Of a stretch of 6,415 nt of DNA, positions 1 through 4,855 are shown piece by piece. The position numbers and the translations under genes are program-made. The notes under the pieces were generated by a model. The model was not told where the DNA came from, ran no database searches, and was given only the letters and a program-made list of their open reading frames with translations. Origin of the DNA: JALZAA01 sp036005605 (GTDB taxonomy: Bacteria > Actinomycetota > Acidimicrobiia > IMCC26256 > JACDBD01); contig DASYQJ010000228.1 in the NCBI GenBank assembly GCA_036005605.1, forward strand, positions 1-6,415. Reading direction: 5' to 3'. Numbering within the stretch: the first letter of the stretch is position 1; every line of letters starts with the position of its first letter.

Positions 1-82
1 GGCGCTCGGCGGCGTACTCGTCGTCGGGGTCGTACAGACCGAGCCGTTCCAGCTCGGCCGGGTCGACCCGGCTGTCAGCCAC
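1..82 (-). CDS. Partial CDS, N-terminal 27 residues; possibly a class III adenylate cyclase regulatory-domain protein
   Basis: A reading frame opens at GTG (82-80), overlaps the MoaD-like stop by 8 bases and stays open to the left edge, so only the N-terminus is present. It reads MADSRVDPAELERLGLYDPD and continues acidic (DEYAAER). The pattern of a helix ending in 'LERLGLYDPD' followed by an Ala/Glu-rich stretch resembles the start of actinobacterial adenylate/guanylate cyclases that carry an N-terminal regulatory domain, but 27 residues cannot settle this. There is no catalytic motif in the window. A weak purine-rich GGTGA lies just before the start, within the preceding gene, so translation is probably coupled to the MoaD-like gene. 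The coding call rests on the open frame, the overlap geometry and the shared strand. The function is a guess. Confidence 0.5.
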   Translation of the reverse strand, partial: MADSRVDPAELERLGLYDPDDEYAAER

Positions 83-320
83 CGCTCACCGGGGGGATGA
101 CCGCGACCTCGTCGCCGTCGCGCAGGGGTGTGTCGTCGCCGTGCTCGGGCTCGTCGCCGTTGACCCACACCCGCGCCGACGCGAGCACGGCCCGGAATTG
201 CGCGCCGTAGACCGATCCGGCCGCCGCCATCAGCTCGCCGACCGTGGCGGCTTCGAAGGTGTCGTCGGCGCGGCCAGCCGCGTCGCGCGCCTGGGCGAAC
301 AGCCGCAGCCGGACGCTCAG
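75..320 (-). CDS. MoaD/ThiS-family small sulfur-carrier protein, probable CTG start
   Basis: This 81-residue protein has the ubiquitin-like (beta-grasp) MoaD/ThiS pattern: a first strand SVRLRLFAQARDAAG, a central helix (TVGELMAAAG), then VWVNGDEP, and the tail DGDEVAVIPPVSGG. The terminal Gly-Gly is the hallmark of the family, where an E1-like enzyme adenylates it and it is converted to a thiocarboxylate that donates sulfur (molybdopterin, thiamine, cysteine or tungsten cofactor routes). There is no ATG, GTG or TTG near the N-terminus. The best start is CTG at 320-318, with GGAG 8 bases upstream (332-329) and the CTGA overlap with the dehydratase stop. The first strand begins right after it. 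No E1 enzyme or other cofactor gene is in the window, so the pathway is unknown. MoaD is the closest match by length and tail. Confidence 0.82.
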   Translation of the reverse strand: MSVRLRLFAQARDAAGRADDTFEAATVGELMAAAGSVYGAQFRAVLASARVWVNGDEPEHGDDTPLRDGDEVAVIPPVSGG

Positions 321-1168
321 ATCGCGATCTCCGCCACGCCGTCCTTGATGACAGCGTCGCCGGCCGGGTTGGTGCTCTCGAAGGCGTAGACGGTCTTGCC
401 GTCGCGTTCGCCGGCGGCCCAGAACCGGGTGGTCATCGTCTCGCCCGGGAGCACCGGCTTCGAGAAGCGCACCGCCAGCCGCTTGAGCAGCTTCGGCTCA
501 CCGGCCGCCAGCTCGCCGATCGCAGCCCAGCTCGTGAAGGCCATCGTGCAGAGGCCGTGGATGATGATGCCGGGGAGACCGACCGACTTGGCGAACTCCT
601 CGTCGAGGTGGATCGGGACCTTGTCGCCGGACGCCGCCGAGTAACGATACGTCTGGTCGGCGTCGAAGGTCTGGTCCGCCACCGCGGCGGGCTCGGCGCT
701 CCGAAGCTCTTCCGGGAAGCGATGCTCGGGGGCGGTCTCGCCCTTGCCCTCGCCCCCGGTCACGCCGCGGAAGAACGTCACCGAGTACTGCTCGTTGACC
801 AGCTCGCCCGCTTCGTCGCGTGTCTCCATGCGACTGGCGACCGTGGTGCCCGACTGCTTCACGTGGATGCCGATCGGCGCCGCCCGTGATCGCAGGACCG
901 CGCCGGGGACGATCGGCTTGTGGAAATACATGTCCTGCTCACCGTGGACGACGAACGGGAACGCCTCCGCGGGCGTGACCTCGCCCACGGCGCCGCCCAT
1001 CGCGTCCCACACCGGGACCACGGAGAACACCGGCGGCGCGAGCTCACCGTTCGCGTGCGCAGGGATCGGGTCGTTCGTGGCGGCGGAGTACTGCTTGATC
1101 CGCTCCGCTTCGACTTTGAAGTCCTGCTCGTCGGACCACTGCCCGACCTTGTCGAGGGCGAACTGCAT
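317..1168 (-). CDS. MaoC-type double hot-dog dehydratase (acyl-CoA/ACP hydratase family)
   Basis: This 283-residue protein is built of two hot-dog folds. The N-terminal half (about 1-135) resembles the FAS1-like/MaoC N-terminal dehydratase domain, with YSAATNDPIPAH and ELAPPVFSVVPVW. The C-terminal half (about 165-283) has the hydratase-2 signature YSAASGDKVPIHLDEEFA, in which Asp182 and His187 are the expected catalytic pair, followed by GLPGIIIHGLCTMAF and an LAVRFSKPVLPGET strand. Family members hydrate or dehydrate 2-enoyl/3-hydroxyacyl thioesters in the cytoplasm. The exact chain length and carrier (CoA or ACP) cannot be read here. I chose ATG at 1168 over the adjacent in-frame TTG at 1171, because GGAG is 5 bases before the ATG but only 2 before the TTG. 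The ATG overlaps the upstream stop by one base (TGATG), so coupling is likely. Unusually, the N-terminal half also has D33-x4-H38. Confidence 0.93.
   Translation of the reverse strand: MQFALDKVGQWSDEQDFKVEAERIKQYSAATNDPIPAHANGELAPPVFSVVPVWDAMGGAVGEVTPAEAFPFVVHGEQDMYFHKPIVPGAVLRSRAAPIGIHVKQSGTTVASRMETRDEAGELVNEQYSVTFFRGVTGGEGKGETAPEHRFPEELRSAEPAAVADQTFDADQTYRYSAASGDKVPIHLDEEFAKSVGLPGIIIHGLCTMAFTSWAAIGELAAGEPKLLKRLAVRFSKPVLPGETMTTRFWAAGERDGKTVYAFESTNPAGDAVIKDGVAEIAI
329..332 (-). promoter_or_regulatory. Shine-Dalgarno GGAG supporting the CTG start of the MoaD-like gene
   Basis: GGAG lies 8 bases before CTG at 320, within the last codons of the dehydratase gene. No ordinary start codon is placed to use it. 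Confidence 0.55.
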
Positions 1169-1578
1169 CAATACTCCTCGGGGTCTCCGGCGCTGCCGCG
1201 CGGCAGCCTACCGTCAGCTTCGCGTTGGCCTTCGGTGTCGACGTTCGTGCGCGCGGTCGGCCGCGCCTCCAGGCGCTCCTGCGCGATGGGTTTACCGGTC
1301 ACCTCGTCGATCCCGTACGTGCCATTGTCGATGCGTTCGAGCGCCGCCTGCAGCTCGGCGAGCTCATCTTCGAGCTGCTCGAGGATCGAGACATCCTTCT
1401 CGCGCTCGAACGTCTCGGTCGCGGTGTCGGCGGGGTGCTGGTCGTAGTCCGACAGCTCGGAGAGCTCGTCGCTCTCGGGCCCGTCGCCGAGCCCGTCCTT
1501 GAGGTTGTGGATCAGCCCTTCGACGCGAACCTTCTCGTCCATCACGCGCTTGCGCGCCTCTTCCGGATCGACCGTCAT
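1168..1578 (-). CDS. DksA/TraR-family protein lacking all four zinc-finger cysteines
   Basis: This 136-residue protein has two coiled-coil helices (about 5-35 and 55-84) and a C-terminal finger-like domain: GTYGIDEVTGKPIAQERLEA, then RPTARTNVDTE. This aligns without gaps to the DksA/TraR finger (C-x2-C-x17-C-x2-C), but the four ligand positions are Asp91, Thr94, Asn112 and Thr115, so no cysteine zinc site remains. The coiled-coil tip reads HPADTATETFE, keeping the second Asp (51) and Ala (53) of the DksA tip motif, with His48 at the first Asp. The HPAD tip resembles the YteA-like branch. DksA-type proteins insert into the RNA polymerase secondary channel; whether this one does is inference. 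The ATG at 1578 fits the conserved N-terminus. It has no Shine-Dalgarno, but TACCCT ends 6 bases before it, pointing to leaderless transcription. It overlaps the dehydratase gene downstream by one base. Confidence 0.9.
   Translation of the reverse strand: MTVDPEEARKRVMDEKVRVEGLIHNLKDGLGDGPESDELSELSDYDQHPADTATETFEREKDVSILEQLEDELAELQAALERIDNGTYGIDEVTGKPIAQERLEARPTARTNVDTEGQREADGRLPRGSAGDPEEY
1174..1177 (-). promoter_or_regulatory. Shine-Dalgarno GGAG deciding the MaoC start
   Basis: GGAG lies 5 bases before the ATG at 1168 and only 2 before the in-frame TTG at 1171, so it favours the ATG. It is inside the end of the DksA-like gene. Confidence 0.65.
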
Positions 1579-1584
1579 ATCTGA

Positions 1585-1590
1585 AGGGTA
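1585..1590 (-). promoter_or_regulatory. Candidate -10 box TACCCT for DksA-like gene, leaderless
   Basis: TACCCT, matching the actinobacterial TANNNT -10 pattern, ends 6 bases before the ATG at 1578, so transcription would begin at or next to the start codon. No Shine-Dalgarno is visible there. The -35 region is not recognisable. Confidence 0.55.
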
Positions 1591-1607
1591 AACCGCGACG
1601 GCGGCCC

Positions 1608-2234
1608 CTACGCCCCCGAGAGCCGGAGCTCGAGCACCGAGGCGCAGTCGGCGAGCAGTGTCTGCAGCTGGGTGAGGCGTTCGCCGGGGTCGTCGATCTC
1701 CAGCAGGCGCTGGGCATCGAGCGGCCCGATCGGCGCCGCCGCCGCCGCCTCGAAAGCGGCCTGCGCGGGGTTGTCGTCGAGCACGACGTCGATGGACTGC
1801 AGCGCGTCCCCCACCTCGGCCGACATCGCCAGGACGCGCTTCAGGAGACGCTCGACGTCGTCGCGGGTGGCGCGGGCCTCGCTCGGCGGCCCGGGCTCGC
1901 CGAGCAGCTCGACGTCCGCGCGCGGGAACGGGTCGTCGGGAAGCCATTCGCGCACGCGCAAGCGGCGGGTGCCCTCGGTGGCGAGGAGGTACCGGCCGTC
2001 GGGAAGGCGCCCGGCGGCGACGATGCGGGCGACCGTCCCGACCGAGAAGCGCGTGTCGCCGCCGCCGACCTCGCTGCCGCGCTCGATGAGCACGACGCCG
2101 AACTCGCCATCGCCGGCGAGGCACGTCTCGGCAAGCGCGCGATAGCGCGGTTCGAACACGTGCAGCGGCAACTGCGCGTGCGGGAACAGCACGTTGCCGA
2201 GCGGGAACATGGGAAGTGCGCGTCCACCTCGCAC
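1608..2234 (-). CDS. Stand-alone LON substrate-binding (PUA-like) domain protein
   Basis: This 208-residue protein matches the N-terminal LON domain: ALPMFPLGNVLFPHAQLPLH, then VFEPRYRAL, a beta-rich core with GEFGVVLIERG, FSVGTVARIVAAGRLPDGRY, and TEGTRRLRVREWL. A helical tail from about 120 ends in LLEIDDPGERLTQLQTLL. There is no AAA+ ATPase or protease domain, so it is not a Lon protease. Stand-alone versions are common in actinobacteria and their role is not well defined (substrate recognition or adaptor activity has been proposed). GTG at 2234 gives six residues before the conserved LPMFPLG. The in-frame ATG at 2210 would remove the conserved LP. No Shine-Dalgarno is present, but TACCGT ends 6 bases before the GTG. 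The gene follows the SirB1-like gene by 27 bp. Confidence 0.9.
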   Translation of the reverse strand: MRGGRALPMFPLGNVLFPHAQLPLHVFEPRYRALAETCLAGDGEFGVVLIERGSEVGGGDTRFSVGTVARIVAAGRLPDGRYLLATEGTRRLRVREWLPDDPFPRADVELLGEPGPPSEARATRDDVERLLKRVLAMSAEVGDALQSIDVVLDDNPAQAAFEAAAAAPIGPLDAQRLLEIDDPGERLTQLQTLLADCASVLELRLSGA

Positions 2235-2240
2235 GAGGGC

Positions 2241-2246
2241 ACGGTA
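2241..2246 (-). promoter_or_regulatory. Candidate -10 box TACCGT for LON-domain gene, leaderless
   Basis: TACCGT ends 6 bases before the GTG at 2234 and no Shine-Dalgarno is visible. A TTGACG lies upstream (2265-2260), but the 13-base spacing is shorter than usual for a -35. Confidence 0.5.
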
Positions 2247-2261
2247 CCGCCGAAGCGCCCG

Positions 2262-3041
2262 TCAATTGGCGCGCGACCGGAGCGCGGTGGCGTCGCGTGT
2301 CACCTGCTCGGCATCGTCGCCCTCGAGCTCCGTCGCCACCGCCTCGAGCTCGCCCGCTGCTTCGAGGAATCGCCCGACGCCTCCGAGCAACCCCGCGAGC
2401 TGGCGCCGCTCGCCCGGGAGCAGATCGGGAATCCGCAACCGCAGCCGTGCTGCCCACGCGAGTGACGCCGGATCGCGTCGCATGAACGTCTGCTGGAGGT
2501 TTGCCAGCATCCGGCTGAGGATGCTCCGCGTGTCAACGGCGCGCAGCAGTTCGACACTGAACGCCGGTTCGAGCTGCATCTGCTCGTACAGCTCGCGGCA
2601 GCCGGCTTCGTCGAGACGCTGCCCGCCGTGGAAGGGATCGAACCACACGTCGAGCTCGCCGGCCGGCTGTACGAGGAAGTGGCCGGGCATGCCCACGCCG
2701 TAGACGGGGACGCCGACGCGGCGGCCGACCTCGATCATGACGACCGACAGCGAGATCGGGATCCCGAGGCGCCGGGCGAGGACATCGTCCAGATAGGAGT
2801 TGCGGGGGTCGGCGTAGTCGACGGTGTTGCCGGCGAGCCCTCGTTCGCCGAACAGCGCGCCGGCGACGTCGTCGGCGGTCGCCCCGGGGACGGCGTCGGC
2901 GAGCTCGTCGAGCTCACCCAGCGGTCCGGAGAGGTCGAGATCGGGGTGAGCGTGCTTGGCGATGAGGAGCGCGGTCTCGTCGAGCGGGACCTCGTCCGGC
3001 GGCCGGCGGACGAGCTCGGTGAAGCGCTCGGTCGCGTCCAC
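2262..3041 (-). CDS. SirB1/transglutaminase-like family protein with helical (TPR-like) C-terminus
   Basis: This 259-residue protein has the SirB1/YchA core: a helical N-terminus, LAGNTVDYADPRNSYLDDVL, ARRLGIPISLSVVMIEVGRR, GVPVYGVGMPGHFLVQ and LDVWFDPFHGGQRL. The His (121) and Asp (135) of the transglutaminase-like fold are present. The usual catalytic Cys position (in IPISLSV) has none, as is normal in this family, so a hydrolytic role is doubtful. The C-terminal 90 residues are helical and TPR-like (ILSRMLANLQQTFMRRDP). The frame stays open far upstream across the divergent gene, but that extension is antisense shadow. GTG at 3041 is the only sensible start: GGGAGG precedes it by 3 bases, and the family N-terminus begins here. 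The cellular role is not known. It is divergent from the Fur-family gene. Confidence 0.9.
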   Translation of the reverse strand: MDATERFTELVRRPPDEVPLDETALLIAKHAHPDLDLSGPLGELDELADAVPGATADDVAGALFGERGLAGNTVDYADPRNSYLDDVLARRLGIPISLSVVMIEVGRRVGVPVYGVGMPGHFLVQPAGELDVWFDPFHGGQRLDEAGCRELYEQMQLEPAFSVELLRAVDTRSILSRMLANLQQTFMRRDPASLAWAARLRLRIPDLLPGERRQLAGLLGGVGRFLEAAGELEAVATELEGDDAEQVTRDATALRSRAN

Positions 3042-3044
3042 GTT

Positions 3045-3050
3045 CCTCCC
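3045..3050 (-). promoter_or_regulatory. Shine-Dalgarno GGGAGG fixing the SirB1-like start
   Basis: GGGAGG lies 3 bases before the GTG at 3041. The spacing is tight, but there is no other in-frame start nearby, so it supports that codon. Confidence 0.5.
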
Positions 3051-3078
3051 GTCGACTTCTCTGCCGCCGCGGCGGCCG

Positions 3079-3084
3079 AAGGTA
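3079..3084 (-). promoter_or_regulatory. Candidate -10 box TACCTT for SirB1-like gene
   Basis: TACCTT lies in the divergent region and would start a transcript near 3072, giving a leader of about 31 nt. This gene, unlike its neighbours, has a Shine-Dalgarno (GGGAGG, 3050-3045). The -35 is not clear. Confidence 0.4.
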
Positions 3085-3107
3085 CCGCCCGCGAGAACCG
3101 GGGCGGT
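3084..3107. repeat. 7-10-7 inverted repeat between divergent promoters
   Basis: ACCGCCC (3084-3090) and GGGCGGT (3101-3107) are perfect inverted arms with a 10-base spacer. They lie between the two divergent -10 boxes, touching the minus-strand one. The position suits an operator or overlapping -35 regions. The GC-rich sequence does not resemble known AT-rich Zur or Fur boxes, so the function is unproven. Confidence 0.35.
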
Positions 3108-3113
3108 CGCCCG

Positions 3114-3119
3114 TACACT
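3114..3119 (+). promoter_or_regulatory. Candidate -10 box TACACT for Fur-family gene, leaderless
   Basis: TACACT ends 6 bases before the ATG at 3126. The six bases between are GCGCGC and there is no Shine-Dalgarno. No convincing -35 is present. Confidence 0.6.
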
Positions 3120-3125
3120 GCGCGC

Positions 3126-3590
3126 ATGGCAGGTGGCAACGCCACGGCGCTCTCCGACGGTCTGCACGACACTGTGTCGACGCGGTTGCGGCGCGCCAAC
3201 CAGCGGGTGACCGCCAACCGCAAGGCGATCGTCGACGCGCTGTCGTCCTCGCCCCGCCCGATGACGATCCCGGAGCTCCTCGACTCGCCCGCGGGCCGGG
3301 GCCTGGCGCAGAGCTCGGTCTACCGGAACCTTGTCGTGCTGGAGCAGGCCGGGCTCGTCCATCGCATCGTCACCGACGGTGAGTTCGCCCGTTTCGAGCT
3401 GGCCGAGGACCTCACCGAGCACCACCACCACCTCATCTGCGCCAATTGCGGGCTGGTCGAGGACGTGCCGGCGTCCGCGGGGCTCGAGCAGTCCGTGCAC
3501 ACGGCGGCCAACCAGATCGCCCGCTCCACCGGCTTCCACACGCAGCGCCACCGGGTGGACCTGGTGGGGCTGTGCGCGCGCTGCGCGTGA
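3126..3590 (+). CDS. Fur-family metalloregulator, probably Zur-like
   Basis: This 154-residue repressor has a winged helix (about 20-90) with recognition helix LAQSSVYRNLVVLEQAGLV, the hinge metal cluster EHHHHLICANCG (His99-102, Cys105, Cys108) and a C-terminal GFHTQRHRVDLVGLCARCA (Cys150, Cys153). The two CxxC pairs form the structural zinc site. His99-102, His125, His138 and His142 are candidate sensory ligands. The layout, especially HHHHLICANCG plus HRVDLVGLCARC, is close to actinobacterial Zur (FurB), and a zinc-binding protein gene and a cation exporter lie 2.2 kb away. That makes zinc the likeliest effector, but Fur, Mur or Nur roles are not excluded. ATG at 3126 has no Shine-Dalgarno, and TACACT ends 6 bases upstream, so the transcript is probably leaderless. 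The longer upstream frame is non-coding extension. It converges on the DsbA-family gene with 4 bp between stops. Confidence 0.93.
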   Translation: MAGGNATALSDGLHDTVSTRLRRANQRVTANRKAIVDALSSSPRPMTIPELLDSPAGRGLAQSSVYRNLVVLEQAGLVHRIVTDGEFARFELAEDLTEHHHHLICANCGLVEDVPASAGLEQSVHTAANQIARSTGFHTQRHRVDLVGLCARCA

Positions 3591-3594
3591 GCGG

Positions 3595-4299
3595 CTAGCG
3601 CCCTCCACCCGCCTGAGCAACGAGCGCGGCGAGGCGACTGGGATCGGCGGCGTCCGCGTTGTCGACCACCTTGCCGTCGATCAGCACGGTCGGTGTGCCG
3701 CGCACGCCACTGCTCGAAGCGGCATCAGTGTTCTTGCGCACCCAACCGTCGAAGCGGCCCGAGTCCACGCAGCGCGTGAACGTGTTGTCGGTGATGCCGG
3801 CGTCACGTCCGAACGCGACCAACCGCTGGTTCGTGAGGAAGCCCGAGTTCTCGGTTGGAGACTGCTGGTTGTAGAGGGTGTCGTGGTACGGGAGGAACGT
3901 GCCGGCGTCGGCCGCGCACGTTGCGGCGGCGGCCGAACGCAGCGACTCCGTCGTTCCCTGGTCGAGGTAGGCCAAACCGACGAACTCGAACTTCACCTGA
4001 CCGCTCTGGATGAGTTGGTCGAGGGTCGGTCCCCACAATTGGTGCAGCCGGGCGCAGACCGGGCACTGGAAGTCGCCGTACTCGGTGATGGTGACGGGCG
4101 CGTTCGCGTCGCCGACGAGCGCGCCGCCGTTGGGACCGACCGCGCTCGTCGGTCGGGTGACCATGGCCTGCTCGGTCTCGGACCGGCTGCGCTGCACGAG
4201 CACGCCGACGACGACCGCCGCCACGATCACGGCGCCGAGCACCCACCACATCCACGCCCGAGAGCGGCTTCGGTTGGTCCGGGATCGTTGCGGTGGCAC
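3595..4299 (-). CDS. Membrane-anchored DsbA-family thioredoxin-fold protein (CPVC)
   Basis: This 234-residue protein has a basic N-terminus, one membrane segment (about 16-36, AWMWWVLGAVIVAAVVVGVL), a linker, then a DsbA/Thioredoxin_4 domain. The active site is Cys79-Pro-Val-Cys82 in ITEYGDFQCPVCARLHQLW. The cis-proline loop is GVRGTPTVLIDG (Pro203). Cys128 and Cys177 form a second likely disulfide in the inserted helical domain. Family members oxidise or isomerise disulfides in exported proteins. No lipobox Cys is present, so the anchor is a signal anchor with the domain outside the cell. The GTG start at 4299 has GAGG 7 bases upstream, overlapping the MauE-like stop (TGAGG), with 9 bp between genes. 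MauE-like proteins are thought to supply or exchange thiol electrons, so the pair probably works together. Confidence 0.93.
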   Translation of the reverse strand: MPPQRSRTNRSRSRAWMWWVLGAVIVAAVVVGVLVQRSRSETEQAMVTRPTSAVGPNGGALVGDANAPVTITEYGDFQCPVCARLHQLWGPTLDQLIQSGQVKFEFVGLAYLDQGTTESLRSAAAATCAADAGTFLPYHDTLYNQQSPTENSGFLTNQRLVAFGRDAGITDNTFTRCVDSGRFDGWVRKNTDAASSSGVRGTPTVLIDGKVVDNADAADPSRLAALVAQAGGGR

Positions 4300-4306
4300 C
4301 GGTGCG

Positions 4307-4310
4307 CCTC
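4307..4310 (-). promoter_or_regulatory. Shine-Dalgarno GAGG of DsbA-like gene, overlapping upstream stop
   Basis: GAGG lies 7 bases before the GTG at 4299 and shares bases with the TGA of the MauE-like gene. This supports coupled translation of the pair. Confidence 0.6.
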
Positions 4311-4815
4311 AGTCCCGCGCCAGGTTGTCGAGCGCGAGGCGGCTCGGTGCCCCCGCCGCGACCAGGATCGCCAGACAAAGGAAGAGACCGTCGCGACCCA
4401 GCTCGCGCAGGTAGCGGGGACCGTCGGCCGCCGCCGCGCCACCGCCGCCGAAGCAGCCGCAGTCGATCTGGAGGCCACGCGCCCAAGCGGTGGCGGTCCC
4501 GGCCACGAACACGAGCAGCAACCCGGCCGACACCCACGCCGCCGGTCGAGTCGCCAGCCCGAGGAGCAGCAGCGCCGCCAGCGCAAGCTCGACGAACGGC
4601 AGCCCCCACGCGAACGGCTTCACGATCGTCTCGGGCAAGATCTCGTACGCCCGCACCGCCCGCACGCTTGCGTCGGGATCACCCACCTTGGCGACACCCG
4701 CCCACGCCCAGACCCCGGCGAGCACGAGGCGCGCGGCCGTCGAGCACCACGGCCACCATTGCGGCGGGATCCGGTGGCGCGTGGCCGGCGAGGTCAGCGT
4801 GTCGGGAGAGCGCAC
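4309..4815 (-). CDS. MauE/DoxX-like membrane protein with CGC motif
   Basis: This 168-residue protein has about four membrane segments (28-44, 66-87, 92-110, 143-156). It shows typical MauE/DoxX features: LVLAGVWAWAGVAKVGDP, then RAYEILPE, FVELALAALLLLGLATRPAA, and after the third helix LQIDCGCFGGGG with Cys119 and Cys121. MauE-like proteins act in disulfide handling at the membrane, first known from methylamine dehydrogenase maturation; the vicinal cysteines are the presumed redox centre. No methylamine dehydrogenase gene is visible, so the general thiol role is more likely. GTG at 4815 is the first usable start. GGAG overlaps the codon, so the initiation site is uncertain. It follows the exporter gene by 40 bp and precedes the DsbA-like gene by 9 bp. 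Confidence 0.88.
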   Translation of the reverse strand: MRSPDTLTSPATRHRIPPQWWPWCSTAARLVLAGVWAWAGVAKVGDPDASVRAVRAYEILPETIVKPFAWGLPFVELALAALLLLGLATRPAAWVSAGLLLVFVAGTATAWARGLQIDCGCFGGGGAAAADGPRYLRELGRDGLFLCLAILVAAGAPSRLALDNLARD

Positions 4816-4855
4816 TCCTGGTAGTCGATCACAATCCCGAGACGGTTCCCGCGCG

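Noticed and set aside
57..72. Perfect 16-base palindrome GCCGGGTCGACCCGGC
   Set aside because: It lies within the first codons of the partial gene and has no copy elsewhere in the window. It is plausible by chance at this GC content.
1168..2457. 429-codon frame extending the DksA-like protein upstream
   Set aside because: The added part crosses the LON-domain gene in another frame and is Arg-rich with no recognisable domain. The family N-terminus fits the ATG at 1578.
2628..3590. 320-codon frame extending the Fur-family protein upstream
   Set aside because: The extra N-terminus is antisense to the SirB1-like gene and unlike any Fur extension. The ATG at 3126 with its promoter fits the family length.
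3578..3601. Inverted repeat GCGCT/AGCGC spanning the convergent stops as a terminator
   Set aside because: The 5-bp stem with a 14-base loop and no T-run is too weak and falls within coding sequence.
3331..4824. 497-codon open frame on the plus strand opposite the DsbA-like and MauE-like genes
   Set aside because: It is rich in Arg and low-complexity with no family pattern, and it lies antisense to two clear genes. In high-GC DNA such shadow frames are expected.
4816..4855. Possible short leader peptide or promoter before the MauE-like gene
   Set aside because: A 12-codon GTG frame overlaps the start, but there is no Shine-Dalgarno, no TANNNT at the right distance and no recognisable peptide feature.
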